Source of the DNA: Hybos culiciformis
Lineage: Eukaryota > Arthropoda > Insecta > Diptera > Hybotidae
Assembly: GCA_964007475.1 (NCBI GenBank)
Contig: OZ023274.1
Location: 78,937,303-79,001,302 of the forward strand
Length of the DNA stretch: 64,000 nt
Reading direction: 5' to 3'
Shown: positions 1 through 12,776 of the stretch, piece after piece
How positions within the stretch are numbered: the stretch's first letter is position 1
Layout of the letters: every line of letters starts with the position of its first letter
Notes under the pieces: generated by a model
What the model was told of the DNA's origin: nothing
Database searches by the model: none
What the model saw: only the letters and a program-made list of their open reading frames with translations
Translations under genes and position numbers: made by a program

Positions 1-3000
1 ATATTATATATACATTCATGTATATGAATGTACTGTTCTTAATATATATGTATATATATGTTTATATATGTTTATATTTTATTTAATTTCTTTTCTACGT
101 GCCTTGGAAAATGTTTTTTTTTTTTTTAGAGAAAATTGAGTCTATTGTTTTCATTCAATCGAACTGAAAGTTGAATAATAAGCAATTAAAACTTTTTTGT
201 TTCTTATGTTTTTCATCGACATATGAATATGTGTGTGTACCTGAAGAAAATTGTTTTTCATCAGCAATAGAAATGTTTTTTTTTTCTTTTAAATACTCGT
301 CCTTGTATGTATCCACTATTCGTCGAGTATCCCTTTCAAACTAAAAACAAACGGTTTTTTTTTTGAGTACATATGTCTAGGAAAGAAAAGTTCGGGATTA
401 CAAAAATCTGTAACAGACTTAATTTTTGAATATTTTAAATAAAGTTATTTTATATAAAATACGACAATAAACAATTTTCTTTGTATTTTTTTTTTTCAAT
501 TAGACACTAGATTTGTTAACAATCAGTTGAATGGGAACGAGTGAAACTTCTCTGATAGTCTAAAGAATTTTTTAAACAACATCAAACGAATAAGTTTTTA
601 AAGAAATTATTTTGTTTGATTTGAATTTAAAAATGAATTTAATAAGCTATATGTATATAAAATATATAAAATGAAAAAAATGAAGTGTGTAATATGTTTC
701 CTTAAATTTCATTCTTAACCCTGTTTTCTATAGTCCATCAAAATAAAAAAATATACGAGAAAAATTCCTCATTCCTTTACCATTCTAAAGGTACAACCAT
801 GACAAAAGCTTTCTGCTTCAAAGTAACCGAAAAATATCTTTTTATGTACAGGGTTTATGTTTTATGTTAAATTTTTTATGCTAAAAGAAGAAGCTCAGTA
901 TAGTAACTTTAATTTTATTTTATTGTTTAATTAATTATATGTACAAAGGTTTCTGAACATTAACTAATATATATATACATATATATACTTTTTTATTCGT
1001 AAAAAAATTTAATTGACTGCGTTTTATTTTGCCAAAGAAAACCTACGAATTACTCATTCGAATCGACCATAATTTTCTATGATTTAGTTGCTTTACATGT
1101 TCGCTGTTAAAAATTATATTATTTTCCTTTATATATATATATATATTGTAATATGTGTAAATCTCAAATATATAAATTTAATTTAATTTAACATTATTTT
1201 ATTATTCAAAATCTTGACGAAATTTTTTCAGCCAAGGATATCGTAATTTTATTATTTTATTTTATTTTTTGTTTCTGTATTTATATATACAACATACAGC
1301 ATAATATAATATCCTTTTTTATATTAATAAAAATTTATTTATATTCATGCTGGGAAATAGGTCGTCAAGTTATTTTCCTATGTTGTTCTTCCTTTTATTT
1401 TTTTTATTTTTTTAAAGACTAAAAATAGTCACATAATTCTCCTTCCGAATCATTTAAAGTAAGTGTAAAGGGATAAAATTCACAATTTTATCAGATGTTT
1501 TTATGTGTAAAATAAAAAAAAAAAAAGAACGAAAAATAAAATGTTTCCATCAACATTTTGGCATCATAATTTTTGGGTTTAAATGTCTGTTGCGTGTATG
1601 TTAAATAAATAATGCTGAAAATATGTACTTTAAATTATAGAATATAATATAAGTCTAACATAATATGTAATAATATGTATACAATTTTCTATAAACAAAA
1701 AATTTAGTTAGATTAGAATTCTGTATCAGTTAATTTTAATTAAATTAGGAATATTTAATTAAAATGAGCATTGTGCGTACAATAATTATTCAAATACCAT
1801 CATAGTCTTGCAAAAGACAAGCTATCAATCAATATTAAGAAAAATGTAGTACATAATAATTTAAGGGTCTTGTAGACAGAGATAAAGATAAAGGATAATA
1901 CATAAAAAATATGTTTTTTTTCATAAATTTGTCATGTAAAATTTGAACACATTCTTAACATAAAACATTACTCAAAAATAATTGCCGAAATAGCAAAAAT
2001 GTTTCAATAATCCACCTGCGTAAGTATAACTTTCAAACTATTATAACAAAAAACAATATCTGCATTAAAAAACAATTATTATTTTTCAGCGGAATACAAT
2101 AAAACAAATATTTCTTTCTGCCTTTGACAAGTTCTCTTTTAGTTAAAAATTAATTCTATGAATTTATATATTCATTTAATTATTTTATAATATAAGGTTT
2201 AAAGAAAATTTTATTTTTAATGGCTAACATTTTTTCACATTAATTTCTAACTAATGCATTTATATTATGCATTTAGGTACGTATTTTAATTGCATTTCCT
2301 GGAAAATTTATAACAAAATTTGTTTGTATATTAAGAAAATCTCAGAATTAAATTTTTTCAAATAAAACAACAAAACGTTTATTCTCCAAGTATGAATTTC
2401 ATAAAATCATTATTAGATTTCATAAAATCATTATTAAGTATTAGGATTGCACGTGTACATGGGTCGATCAACAAAAGCACAAGCTGACAAAAAATAAAAA
2501 AATAAAATAGTTTATTTTTTTTCTATTTTTCTCTAATTTACGCCTGTGTACAACACAAAAATTTCTATATTCGCAGAACCTATTATAAATCGCAGGTTCT
2601 ATAGTGTCTGTCAGTGCAAATTTACTTTGCCGAATCGTTCAATATATATATATTATAACTTTGTATTCTGTCTTTAATAAATCTAATATACAATTAAAGA
2701 TATATGGTTTTAGTATTTTCTTAAATATACGAATATTCACATAAATATATTAATTTAATTTAATTTGAATCTTCAAAACCTTGGCAACAATTAAAAGTAA
2801 TTCAATCACAATCACAAAATTCTTCAAATTAATTCAAAATATGAACATATATAAATAATAAAAAAAATTCTTATGTGGCGGTAACCAAGCACAGAGAATA
2901 AAGAAAATTTTTGCAGATATTTCTCTCATAAATTTTATGTTTAATGTAGGTAACATCAATTTGAAAATTTTTAATTTCGCACTACAACGCTGAAATTCAG

Positions 3001-3350
3001 AATCGTTATTAAATCTAAATCATATAGGAAATAGCGTTTATTGAGATTTAAGTATATTCTTAATTATTTACTTTAAAAAAATTGGGACGATCATTTTAAT
3101 GATTAAAAAAATTGAGAGACATATAAATTATCAAAAATCTTTATGCTTATAAAATATTGAAAAAACTTACACTTACAGAAATTTTTTTTTATCATTTTGA
3201 CAGTTTAAAATAAATATCAAAATTTTTACAACTGCACTAACTAATATAAAAGTTTGTGTTTTTAATTATATCTATTTCAACTTCATATGATATAAAAAGA
3301 ATTTTGCTGGTGCAGAAAAGAATTTACATGTAGGTTAATTTGTTTAAAGG
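1..3350. other. AT-rich intergenic DNA
   Basis: No coding exon, RNA gene or clear transposon was recognised. The stretch consists of A/T homopolymer runs and short TATA-type microsatellites (for example around 1130-1146). Open frames are short and translate to F/I/K/N/Y-rich strings expected by chance at this base composition. Confidence 0.6.
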
Positions 3351-3630
3351 GAGTGATCAGAAAGCTCGAAAAAAAAAATATATCGAATAAAAAAACTTCG
3401 AAAAAAAAAAACCTCGAAAAAAAAAAAACTTCGAACGAAATAAAAAAAACTCGAAAAAAACCTTGAAAAGCCAGGAAGCCGTAAAACTGAAGTTTTTAAC
3501 CTAGAGTTATGTAAAAAAAATAATTTTATGATTTCAAACGGCACAACATAAAAATTTCTTCTGTTCCAAAAAAAATTATATTTTTATTCAAATTTAATGG
3601 AAAATTAACAAAAAAGAAATTAAAGATTAA

Positions 3631-3999
3631 TATTATAAGACTGTCACACTTCGGCTTTTTAATGGCTTTTTGAAAAAGCTATCATCGTTGTGGCTGGTTT
3701 GTGCCTTTTTCCATACAAAAAAAACAAAAAAAAGCTAGTGGCTTTTCAAAAAGCCACTAGAAAATAAGGGATCAAATAACAAATGAGCTCTGTGAGAAAA
3801 AAAATAAACTAACAATTGCATACTTTTAGGAAGTTGGCGGCAATTTTTTGTCAAAAAACGAAAAAAAAACGAAAAAAATTTCCGAAAAGAAAGGAAAAAG
3901 ATATTACAAAAAGAGAAAAAAAAAAGAAAAAAACAAAAAAGTGCAAGTGTGAACGCATTTCAAAAAGCCACCATAATGTAGTGTGACTCGCTTATAATA
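3631..3999. mobile_element. MITE with TATTATAAG termini
   Basis: The left end TATTATAAGACTGTCACACT and the reverse complement of the right end, TATTATAAGCGAGTCACACT, match in 17 of 20 positions, and the match resumes further in at TGGCTTTTTGAAA. The element has no coding capacity. An internal perfect hairpin (CTAGTGGC against GCCACTAG) lies near 3735-3760. The terminal TA could be a TA target duplication as in Tc1/mariner-type MITEs. Family assignment is an inference. Confidence 0.65.
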
Positions 4000-4119
4000 G
4001 GCAATGCCGTGCAAAAAATTTAAATGAACGATCTTCTCTCTCTTCAAAAATTTGTAAAAGACGTTTCTCCTTTTTAATGTATTTTAGTCGAATTTTCGAG
4101 CTTTGTCCCGCATCCAGCC

Positions 4120-4410
4120 TTAACAACTTAACAACTTAACCATCACCTGCTCTTTTCCGAGCAACGTTATGAGTCTGTATACTCCCAGGTGTGGCTTGCC
4201 AGCTAAAGTTTTAAGTCGCCGGTGCCATGCTTCTACGCTATTTTGCGTCCTAAGCAAATTATGCTGAAGCAGGTCTGTTACACACCAAAAATTAATGGGA
4301 TACGGCGGGTTTTTTATTTTGAAAACATTATGCTTCCTTTTCCAATTCGATTGATAATTTGTTTTTTGATATGAAGTTGTTTGGAGTAAAAGATAAGCGA
4401 CTATAAGAAA
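4120..4410 (-). pseudogene. MULE transposase C-terminal fragment (decayed)
   Basis: Read on the minus strand from about 4410, one frame stays open down to a TAA at 4120-4122. It encodes an aromatic stretch, then NPPYPINFW, then RTQNSVEAWHRR, and ends with LITLLGKEQ. That order (PP-x-(F/Y)PI-x-(F/L)W, then RTxNxxExWHRR, then a leucine-rich L-x-KEQ helix) is the pattern I know from the C-terminal part of insect MULE-type transposase-domain proteins. There is no start codon, no DDE core and no zinc finger. The frame ends in a small tandem duplication (GTTAAGTT repeated) that creates the stop, and both sides run into poly-A/T arrays. It is therefore a relic carried by the surrounding element. The GC content is clearly higher than its neighbours, which fits coding ancestry. 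Confidence 0.6.
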
Positions 4411-4634
4411 GAACCTCTAAGTTTTTTCATTTCGAAGTTTTTTTTTTCGAGGTTTTTTTTTTCGAGGTTTTTATTTTCGAGGTTTTTTTTTTCGAGTTTT
4501 TTTTTTCGAGGTTTTTTTTTTCGAGGTTTCTTTTTTCGAGGTTTTTTTTTCGAGGTAGAACCCCAGACCCAACATTTTTATTTAGTTTTTCCGCATTTGA
4601 CTTTGGTTGGTTTTATTATAGTTTCTGACCACAG

Positions 4635-7600
4635 AATTTGTACAGCACAAAAATTTATCAATTTAAAATATAAATTTAATCTTGACTTGAAAAGAAATTA
4701 GCTTTGTTGACTACAGAAAGGTATATTAAGTTTTTAAAAATTTTTTAAACAAGGGATATATTTTATACAAAAAAAAAAAAAAAAACTTTCAATAAAAATT
4801 TATTATTTTTTGAATATTTTCATTTAAGGAAATTTTTTTTTTTACTTTAGGCATTTATTCTTCAGGAGTAATATTGGGGATGTTCGTTCGGTGGCATAAA
4901 ATCTATTAAAAATTTTATTATTATGAAATATAAATTATTAATTTTATTAAAAAAATTTACCTATTTTTTTTTAACACACTATCATTATATATCATCACAC
5001 AATATTGGCTTGGACAAAATGAGTTTTTTTTTTTTTTTGCTTCAATAATTTGTAAAATTTATTTTGAACAAAAAGTTACACAATGTAATATGTATTATGT
5101 TTTTGAATTAACATAAATATAGAGAAAATTGACAAAAAAAAAAGTATGTTTACATTTTATGTATGCACAATATATTCAAAAACATGGTCAGCATAAAAAT
5201 AAAAAAAAAAAATTACAATATTTACTTTTTTACTGTAGTTAGTTATATACTGGTATTCGGCATAATAATGTTTGATTAAAAAAATGACCTATTTAACAAC
5301 AGACTAAAAAATTAATTTCTATTATCTTATACATTTCTATATGTTTGAATTACATCTTTTTCAGAATTGTAATTTACAATTTTATAAAATATGAAAATAG
5401 CAAAAAAAAATTTATAATACATGCTTTTTAATCAAAAAAAAAAACCTTTCAACTGTTCAAAAATTATTCGTAGTCACCTGTTGACTAAATTGAAAAAAAT
5501 ATACCTATATAGTATGTATAGATAATTTATTTTAATCATAAATTAATTTTCGAAGTAAAAACTGAAAATTTTTTACAACACTTTTCGTAAACTTTGAACA
5601 TAATTTCTTCCAATAATTTTCCGTACGTCATAATTCAAAGTTTACTGTATAGTTAATATTTCCAGATTAATTAATTACAAAAAAGAAACTTCCAAATTTT
5701 CTTTCGCAAATAAACACAAAAAAAAACAATAATTAATTTTCTTTATGTAATAATTTTTTTTTGAAGTATCTTAACTCTTGCTCATCATAACATGTTCATT
5801 AATTAAAATAAGATTTTTTTATCTTAATAAAAAAAAATGAGTTTGATAGAAGAAGAGATACTTTTCTTCAATGATGTAGAAATAAATTTGAATTTTCCAT
5901 CATTTGTTAAAAAAAAAAATTTATGTATATATAGATATAATAGATATTATTATCTAAGTATTTTTTATGTTATTATAATGATTTCAATAAAACATAAAAA
6001 GGTCCAAATTTGTTTTTTTTTTGTATATTTTTTGAAAGCAATGCGAAACTTCATCAAACATTTTGTCTCAATAACAATTTTCTACAGAAATTATATACCA
6101 GAAGTACAAAAAAAAAACAAAAATATGAATATAATGAAAAGTTTCACAAAAACGAAAAAAAACAACAAAAAAATTATTATTTATTTTCCTGGAAAAGCCA
6201 CTCAAATACCTAAAATAAAATCAACTTAAGAATGTTTTTCTTTTTCCTTTTAAAAAATTATTTGCGGTTGTTATCTTTTTTTCTCTTTGAGTTTTTATTG
6301 AAATTTGATTTTTTTTAAATACATATTTTCTTATTTTGATTACACAACAAAAAAATATTGAATTTTTATTCGGGAAATATAATAAATGTAAGGCATATTT
6401 TAATATTTACATTTTATTCAAACAAACATAAATATTACGAAGCAAATAATTTTATTTAAATTAGATTTTTCACAACAAAAGCTTTTCTTTTCTTCTTATC
6501 GAAATCGAATTAAACGAGAATGTATTTTTATTCCATTTTTTTTTTTACTTTCACTTTTTATTCGATAATGTTGAAATTTAACGCAAAAATTCATGGATTT
6601 AGTGTCAAAACAATTTGTTTGTGGAAAGAATTAGGATAAAAATTTTTTTTTTTTTGCAAAAGGTACCTACGTGAATTTTATGCGGAATTTTGAAATATGG
6701 AAAATAGTAAAAATTATTTTTACAGTCAGTCGGCTTTTCAAGTGCCTGATTAAAAATGACAATTTAGTACTCATTTTTATTTTCAAAATACAAAACTTTT
6801 CTAACTTTCTTCCGCAAGAAGATTAAGTCTTTGATATTTGATGAAGAGGAAGACGTTTTACTTACAAACTCTTAAATTTAATATTATAATGTTTTTGGCT
6901 TTACTAAATTAGAATTTTTTCTTTCAAATAATTTGACAAAAAAGAAATAATATATATCTTTAATAATTTTTTTAAATACTTCTTTCATTTGTATTTTTTC
7001 TTCAAATATTTTGTTTTTATTTATGTACGTTACGTTAGGTATGCAAGATAACGTTAGAAAATTATTATATATTTAATCCTATTACTATCAACTTTCTCTA
7101 TAGTTACCATAATGAAAGTAAAAATCAAATGGGGATAAATAGAAACATTGTTCCTTTCTAAAATGACATATACCCAAAACAAAAATAAAAACAGTACCTA
7201 AGTATTTTATATAAATGAACTATTGACACCGTTTTCAATATTTTAATTCGCAATACTTTACTTTTAAGATATCATCGCCAAATACATTTTTAATCCTTTA
7301 TCTAATACCATAATATATACTTCTAATTCTATATAAACATACACCATGTTCGTACGTATATACAAAATTACAATTTTCATTAAAATCCAGACCTATTCAA
7401 CAAAATATCCTTTGAAAACAACCGAAAATAAACATTTTTTAAGCTCCTCTAATCTCTATTTACCGAATGCACTAATTTAAAATTTAAAATTATCTACATA
7501 TTAAATTTTATATGAAAATTATTTCGATAGAAGATAAGATTCTTCAATGATGTCGATCCTTGGTTAATCGTTTACTTGAAGTGAGAGTGCACTTTCGGCT

Positions 7601-8886
7601 TTTAAAGCGTTTGATTTTGGCTTTTAAAGAGTTGGATTCGATTTAGTAAGTAGTTCATTGTTTATAACCATTTTATCTATAAAGCGAGTTTTTTGTAAAA
7701 AGTAACATCTTTTCTTTTTTTTTTGACAGATTCATTAAGCGTTTAAAAACTCAGGTTTATTCTGAAAATTATTTCTTTTGAGGATTTATTTCTTAAAATG
7801 GAATTGCGAAGTAAATCATGTATATTATGTTCGTACCATGAATGTTTTTTTTGAAATACCAGTTTTTTCTATTGAAAATTTTCAAAAATTACGCATATTT
7901 ATTTAATTACTCTACATACATATAAAATAAATTTTTAAAATTTCACAAAACTTAATATGAAAAAAAATTACTAACTCTTATCCGATGAAGATAATCACTC
8001 AGTCAATTTAAGAAGAAAAAAAAAACAGAATAATAATAAAGAGTTTACAAAAAAAAAAATATTGTAATTACAAGACGCACATCTCTACATAATGTTATGA
8101 GACGGAAAAGCATTAAATTATGTAAATGTTATACATAACTTATCAAGTTATAACATCATCCACATCCGGTGGAAATCTTTTAGATTAAAGGAACAAACAT
8201 TAGATTATTATGTTTCTACGTTACATGAATTAAGAAACGATGAAGAAAAAAAAAAAACGAATCACATTTTCATTTATAAAATTTTCTTTATTTATTATTA
8301 CTTATTTATTTTTTGTTTGTTAAGAATTTTCATTTCTGTTCTTGTTGTATATAACTTCGAAGAAACCTTTCAAGACGGATATTAGAAAATTTCATGGAAA
8401 ATTTGCTACATATATAAAAATATTTTTTATTTATTTTTGACACATTAACGTAATTTTCTTGATAATAAAAATTTGATATTTTATTTTCAATTGATCTGAT
8501 TTCGGTTGATAATTAAATTTTTGAAAATATTATTCGTATTATATTTCAATGAATTTATTATACAACTACAACATAATATACATTTCACATGATGTTTTGT
8601 AGAATATTAATTTTTTTTTATAAGAAATAAATATATGAATGAGTATAATCATATTGAAAATTAAAAATAATATACTTATGCTATAAAAAAATTTTACGCC
8701 ACTTCAAAGTAAAGTAAACTTTCGAATTTTTAAATACTGTATGAAATCCATATTTAATCAAATCATTAATCATAAGAACATAATATTCTTTTTATGAAAA
8801 AAATTTAACAAAATACTTTATTGAAAAAATAAATTATTTAAAGAAGAAGTACTAAATTTTCGTTTCACTAAGCATTTTATAATTAA
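4635..8886. other. AT-rich intergenic DNA
   Basis: No supported gene. A 130-codon frame at 5837-6229 is dominated by K/N/I/F/Y codons and A/T runs, and is probably chance. A short direct repeat (GGCTTTTAAAG, twice) lies near 7590-7635, and a small hairpin (ATGTTATA against TATAACAT) near 8125-8155. Confidence 0.55.
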
Positions 8887-9196
8887 CCCTTTCGCGGACG
8901 CACTTTTTTAGTTACTGTTCCCAGAACGTCACTTGTCACAAAAATAGTATTCACAAAAATAGTATTTTTTTTATAACAGAAGTTTTTTTTTTTAATATAT
9001 TTCCTGGTACACCAGAGAAATTATTTGTAGTTCTCGTGGGACACTAAATGCACACAATTCATATAAACTCATATATTTCGAGGCGTGTATAGCCGTCATG
9101 ATTTTATTAGCAAAATAATTTTTGACGTGTATACACGGCCTGTCCCAACAGAACGCAGTAGTATGACGTGTATACACGTCATTGTCCATTAAAGGG
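8887..9196. mobile_element. piggyBac-type MITE with TTAA target duplication
   Basis: TTAA at 8883-8886 is followed by CCCTTTCGCGGACG, and the right end reads CCATTAAAGGG followed by TTAA at 9197-9200. The outer inverted repeat CCCTTT/AAAGGG and the exact TTAA duplication are hallmarks of piggyBac-class elements. Copies of a GACGTGTATACACGTC-type palindrome occur near the right end. There is no transposase, so this is a 310-bp non-autonomous copy. An 80-codon minus-strand frame over it (8992-9234) is a by-product. Confidence 0.75.
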
Positions 9197-9200
9197 TTAA

Positions 9201-12200
9201 TATTAAACTTTTTTAGACAAATAAAGTATAACAAATATAAACATATTGTTATTCGATATGTGTGTATAACACACTATTATATCTGACATTATATCTGACA
9301 CACATATATCTGGCCAACTGGTTAGATCACAGCACATAGATCGAATTTAGAAAATGCTTAATTTATTTTGCTTGTTATTTTCATGGAATTGATAAAACTT
9401 AGATCTTTTGGAATTTCTATGTTTTATTTATGCTTAACTTACTTTTTTTTTTTTTCGAAAAAATAGACATAAAAAGGTAAGAAATATATTTAAGTAAATT
9501 TTTAAAATAATGTTTAATTAGAAAATGTAGGTAGTACCTTCTTTTAAACATCCGTAAATAAAATTTAAATAAATGTATATTTATAAAATTACTTTATTTT
9601 TAATTTATAATCTCATACTGAGCTAATCCAATTTAAAAATTTGCTATTTTTTGAATCTAAAAAAAAAATCTGTAGAAATGCGTGCAGAATAATTTTATTT
9701 TGCGCAAAAAAAAAAATTAAAAAAAAAATCTGATTTAATTATTTTAACCATTTAATTTATTGATTTAATAAGGTAAATTTTCTTAGAAAAATTCCAGTAA
9801 AAAAAAAAATTAAAAAAGAAAATTATAACTTACAAAATTCTTTGAATTTTCTTACTACCCGGTATTTTAAATTTCTTAATTTTTTCTTAACCTTTTTTTT
9901 TTTAACCGTACCCCCATTTATTCATTAAGGGATAGAAATTTTTTATATGTAGGTATCTATGTAAAATAATGGGTCAACAAAAAAAAGTATTTAAATGAAA
10001 AAATAATATTATATAATTCATGACACTTCTGAGAACAATTGGATTAAAATTTTTTCCTTCTAATTAAAAATTCGGGAATATCATTTTATTCCAAAATAAT
10101 ATAAACAGCGTTCTTTATCAATGATTTAGTTTAACACAGTTTCCTACAATCAACACATGATTTGAGTTTAAAAATAAAAATTTTTATTTATTATAACATA
10201 GGTACATTAAATCGATAAGCCTTTACGCAATTCGGTTAGAAATCCTTTATGAATTTCGAAATTCTGTATGTCAAAATCGTGTGTATTATTAAATTCGTTT
10301 AATTTGGCCATTTCGGGAAGACCCTGAAGAGAATCGTCTGGATAACTAAAACTTCTCCAAGGTTATTAAGAACTTTAGTCTAATTCAAGTCAACGACTTA
10401 AACTTGGAATTTTAATTTTTATGGAAACAATTATTATATACCCAAGCAAGCACATTACATTAAAGTTTTCACCTCATTGAACATTGTTACATAAACATTG
10501 TATCTAAATAAATAAATACCAAATAATAATGTCAACAAAGTTTTATTATCATTTTATACAATTTTATTTCCAAATATGTATAATAATAATGAAATTTAAT
10601 CGCTATAAATTTAAAAAAAAAAAGGCCAAATATTTTTTTCCCAACAATTTTTACCCAAATTGCCTTAAATAGAGGATTATAGGTTGTGAAAAAAAAAATT
10701 GCCTTTCTGCATTGTAAGCTTTTTATACTTCGTGACAAAATTAATTTTCATTAGAGATAGAAATTTTGTGTTGGCTTTTTCCCGGGCAAGGCTACAACAA
10801 AAATAAATGGATGCTTTTTTATTTTTCCTTGAATTGTTTGGAATTATTTAAAATGGATTTTTTTTTGTTATGTGTGCTATCCTTTCAATGAAGTGAAGAA
10901 TATAGGAATCAATGGATGCACTGAAATTTCATGTAGAAATATAGATAAATTGGGTATATTAAGTAAGTTGTTGCATTCTTAACTTTGCCAGAACGGAATT
11001 TGATAACGAGTTTTATATAGAAACATATTGTACAAAAATATATTTTACAATATTTCATAATTTTATCAAAAATTAGCTAAATGTATTTATCGACATTTAA
11101 AGGTCTCGACATTGAAAAAGTCTGTTCGTAGGAATGGTCTACCTTCTTTATAAATGAAACAATAAGTTGAAAAAATTTTCAATGCCAGAGACAATTCGAA
11201 AAATGATCGGCTTGCTTTTTGGTGAGCCGGATAGAATTTTAATTTTTTTTTTTTTAATTTTATAAAAATTTGAAATACATAATTTTTTTATATGTAATTC
11301 TCGACAATTTTTTGTAATTCAAGCAAGATGTAGACTTCTGATGGAAGCGAAACCTAATTTTGTTCAATGAAAATTTAATTTTTCGCTTTGAACATTGATA
11401 TAATTCTGATGGAACTCAAACCATTCAAAAGAAAAACTGACAACCGGTTCAATACACCACACTTAAAATGTTCGCTTTCTTCGACGGTTTAAACGTTCCA
11501 GTGCAACCAACTTCTTTAATCATCTTCTTTTTTTAAGACACAGTAGTTAGAAATAAAAAACTTAAATTTTTTTTATGAAATTAAATCTGTAAAAGTAATT
11601 AATTAAGATTGAATAATATTTATATTATATATTTTTGAGCATATAACACTTTTTGTTCTATGCTTTAAGAACCTCATTTTTTTAAATCACAAAGTTGTGC
11701 TTTCTCTTTTTTGCTGTTTTTCTTAAAAAAAAAAGAATTTATTTTTTTATGCATCCACCACTACACCAGGAGCTTAATTTATTTTTGTTTACTTTAATCC
11801 AGTAAGATTATCCTTTTTTTCTGTACAAAAAAAAATAACATTGAAAAAAGGCGACTATATATAGGTAAATCAAAGAAACAAATTTGCTTGGTGATAATAA
11901 TTTGAAGATAAATAAAATAAGATAAAAAAAAAAACTATATACAAAAAAAAAATAATTATAATTGAGATACTAGGACGAAGTTAAAAAAAATTTTTTTTTA
12001 TTAATAAACCTTTTACGAAATCTTTTTATTTTTCATTTTAATTAATAAAGAAATGTTTTAGCGCTACTATTATGTTACAAAACATGGTTCAAATTAAAAG
12101 CAATGATGTTCTCCTGCTGGTGATTGACATAAAAATAAATTTGTTTTTTCGTATTTTTTGTATTTTTTGTTTTGTGTTTCATTGAGTTTATATATCGAAT

Positions 12201-12776
12201 ATATTTTTTGATTGGAACTTAAATATATATATATATACAAAAACTATGTAATCTTGTTATAATATTTTGAAATTTTTTGGAAATTTTTCGTAATATGATG
12301 ATTTTTTGTAAACAGATGAAGAAAATTCTTATTGCAGCAGCTGAAAATAAATCGAATCATTTCAAAGATACTTGTAAAAAATCATCATATTTTATTTTAT
12401 TTGATAAATTGTATAAAGAAAATTTGAATTGACAGAAATTTTCATTGACAGAATGTTATATGAAATATAGAAGTAATTCGATTGAGCCAATAATATATGT
12501 ACATTTTATTGTAATGTCATTTATTTTAGTTGTAGAATAGAACAAAATTCTTTTTCAAAGGTTATTTTATGAAATCGTTGAAAAAAAAATTGCTTTAAAT
12601 ATTCTTAATAAAAATATTAATTTTTTTTTTTGGAAAATCAAAAATTGACAATGAATTGTAAAGAAATATTTGAAATTTTTGAATCAAAAATTTAATAATC
12701 TGTGTTGAAACAGGAAAATATCTCGAGCGAAGGTACAGGCAATTCAAATAATTTTTAACATTTAGAAATTAGAACA
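9201..12776. other. AT-rich intergenic DNA with one possible orphan exon
   Basis: Mostly featureless A/T-rich sequence. The one part that stands out is 10207-10323 on the minus strand, where an unusually protein-like frame ends in TAA (reported as a finding). A weak hairpin (GGTCTCGACATTGAAAA against TTTTCAATGCCAGAGAC) lies near 11100-11195. No other gene is supported. Confidence 0.5.

Larger units (their letters stand above)
3351..4634. mobile_element. Degenerate MULE-derived element with inverted poly-A/T arrays
   Basis: The left edge reads GTGATCAGAAA and the right edge, on the opposite strand, reads GTGGTCAGAAA, a loose terminal inverted repeat (10 of 11). Just inside lie mirrored simple arrays: CGAAAAAAAAAACCT-type units at about 3366-3470 and AGGTTTTTTTTTTCG-type units at about 4430-4555. 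Between them lie a separate MITE (3631-3999) and a minus-strand fragment of a MULE-type transposase (4120-4410). The reading is a non-autonomous or decayed MULE carrier with a later MITE insertion. No convincing 9-bp target duplication was seen, so the outer limits are uncertain. Confidence 0.4.

Noticed and set aside
5837..6229. 130-codon + strand frame
   Set aside because: Dominated by K, N, I, F and Y codons and A/T homopolymers, with no motif. It fits chance in AT-rich DNA.
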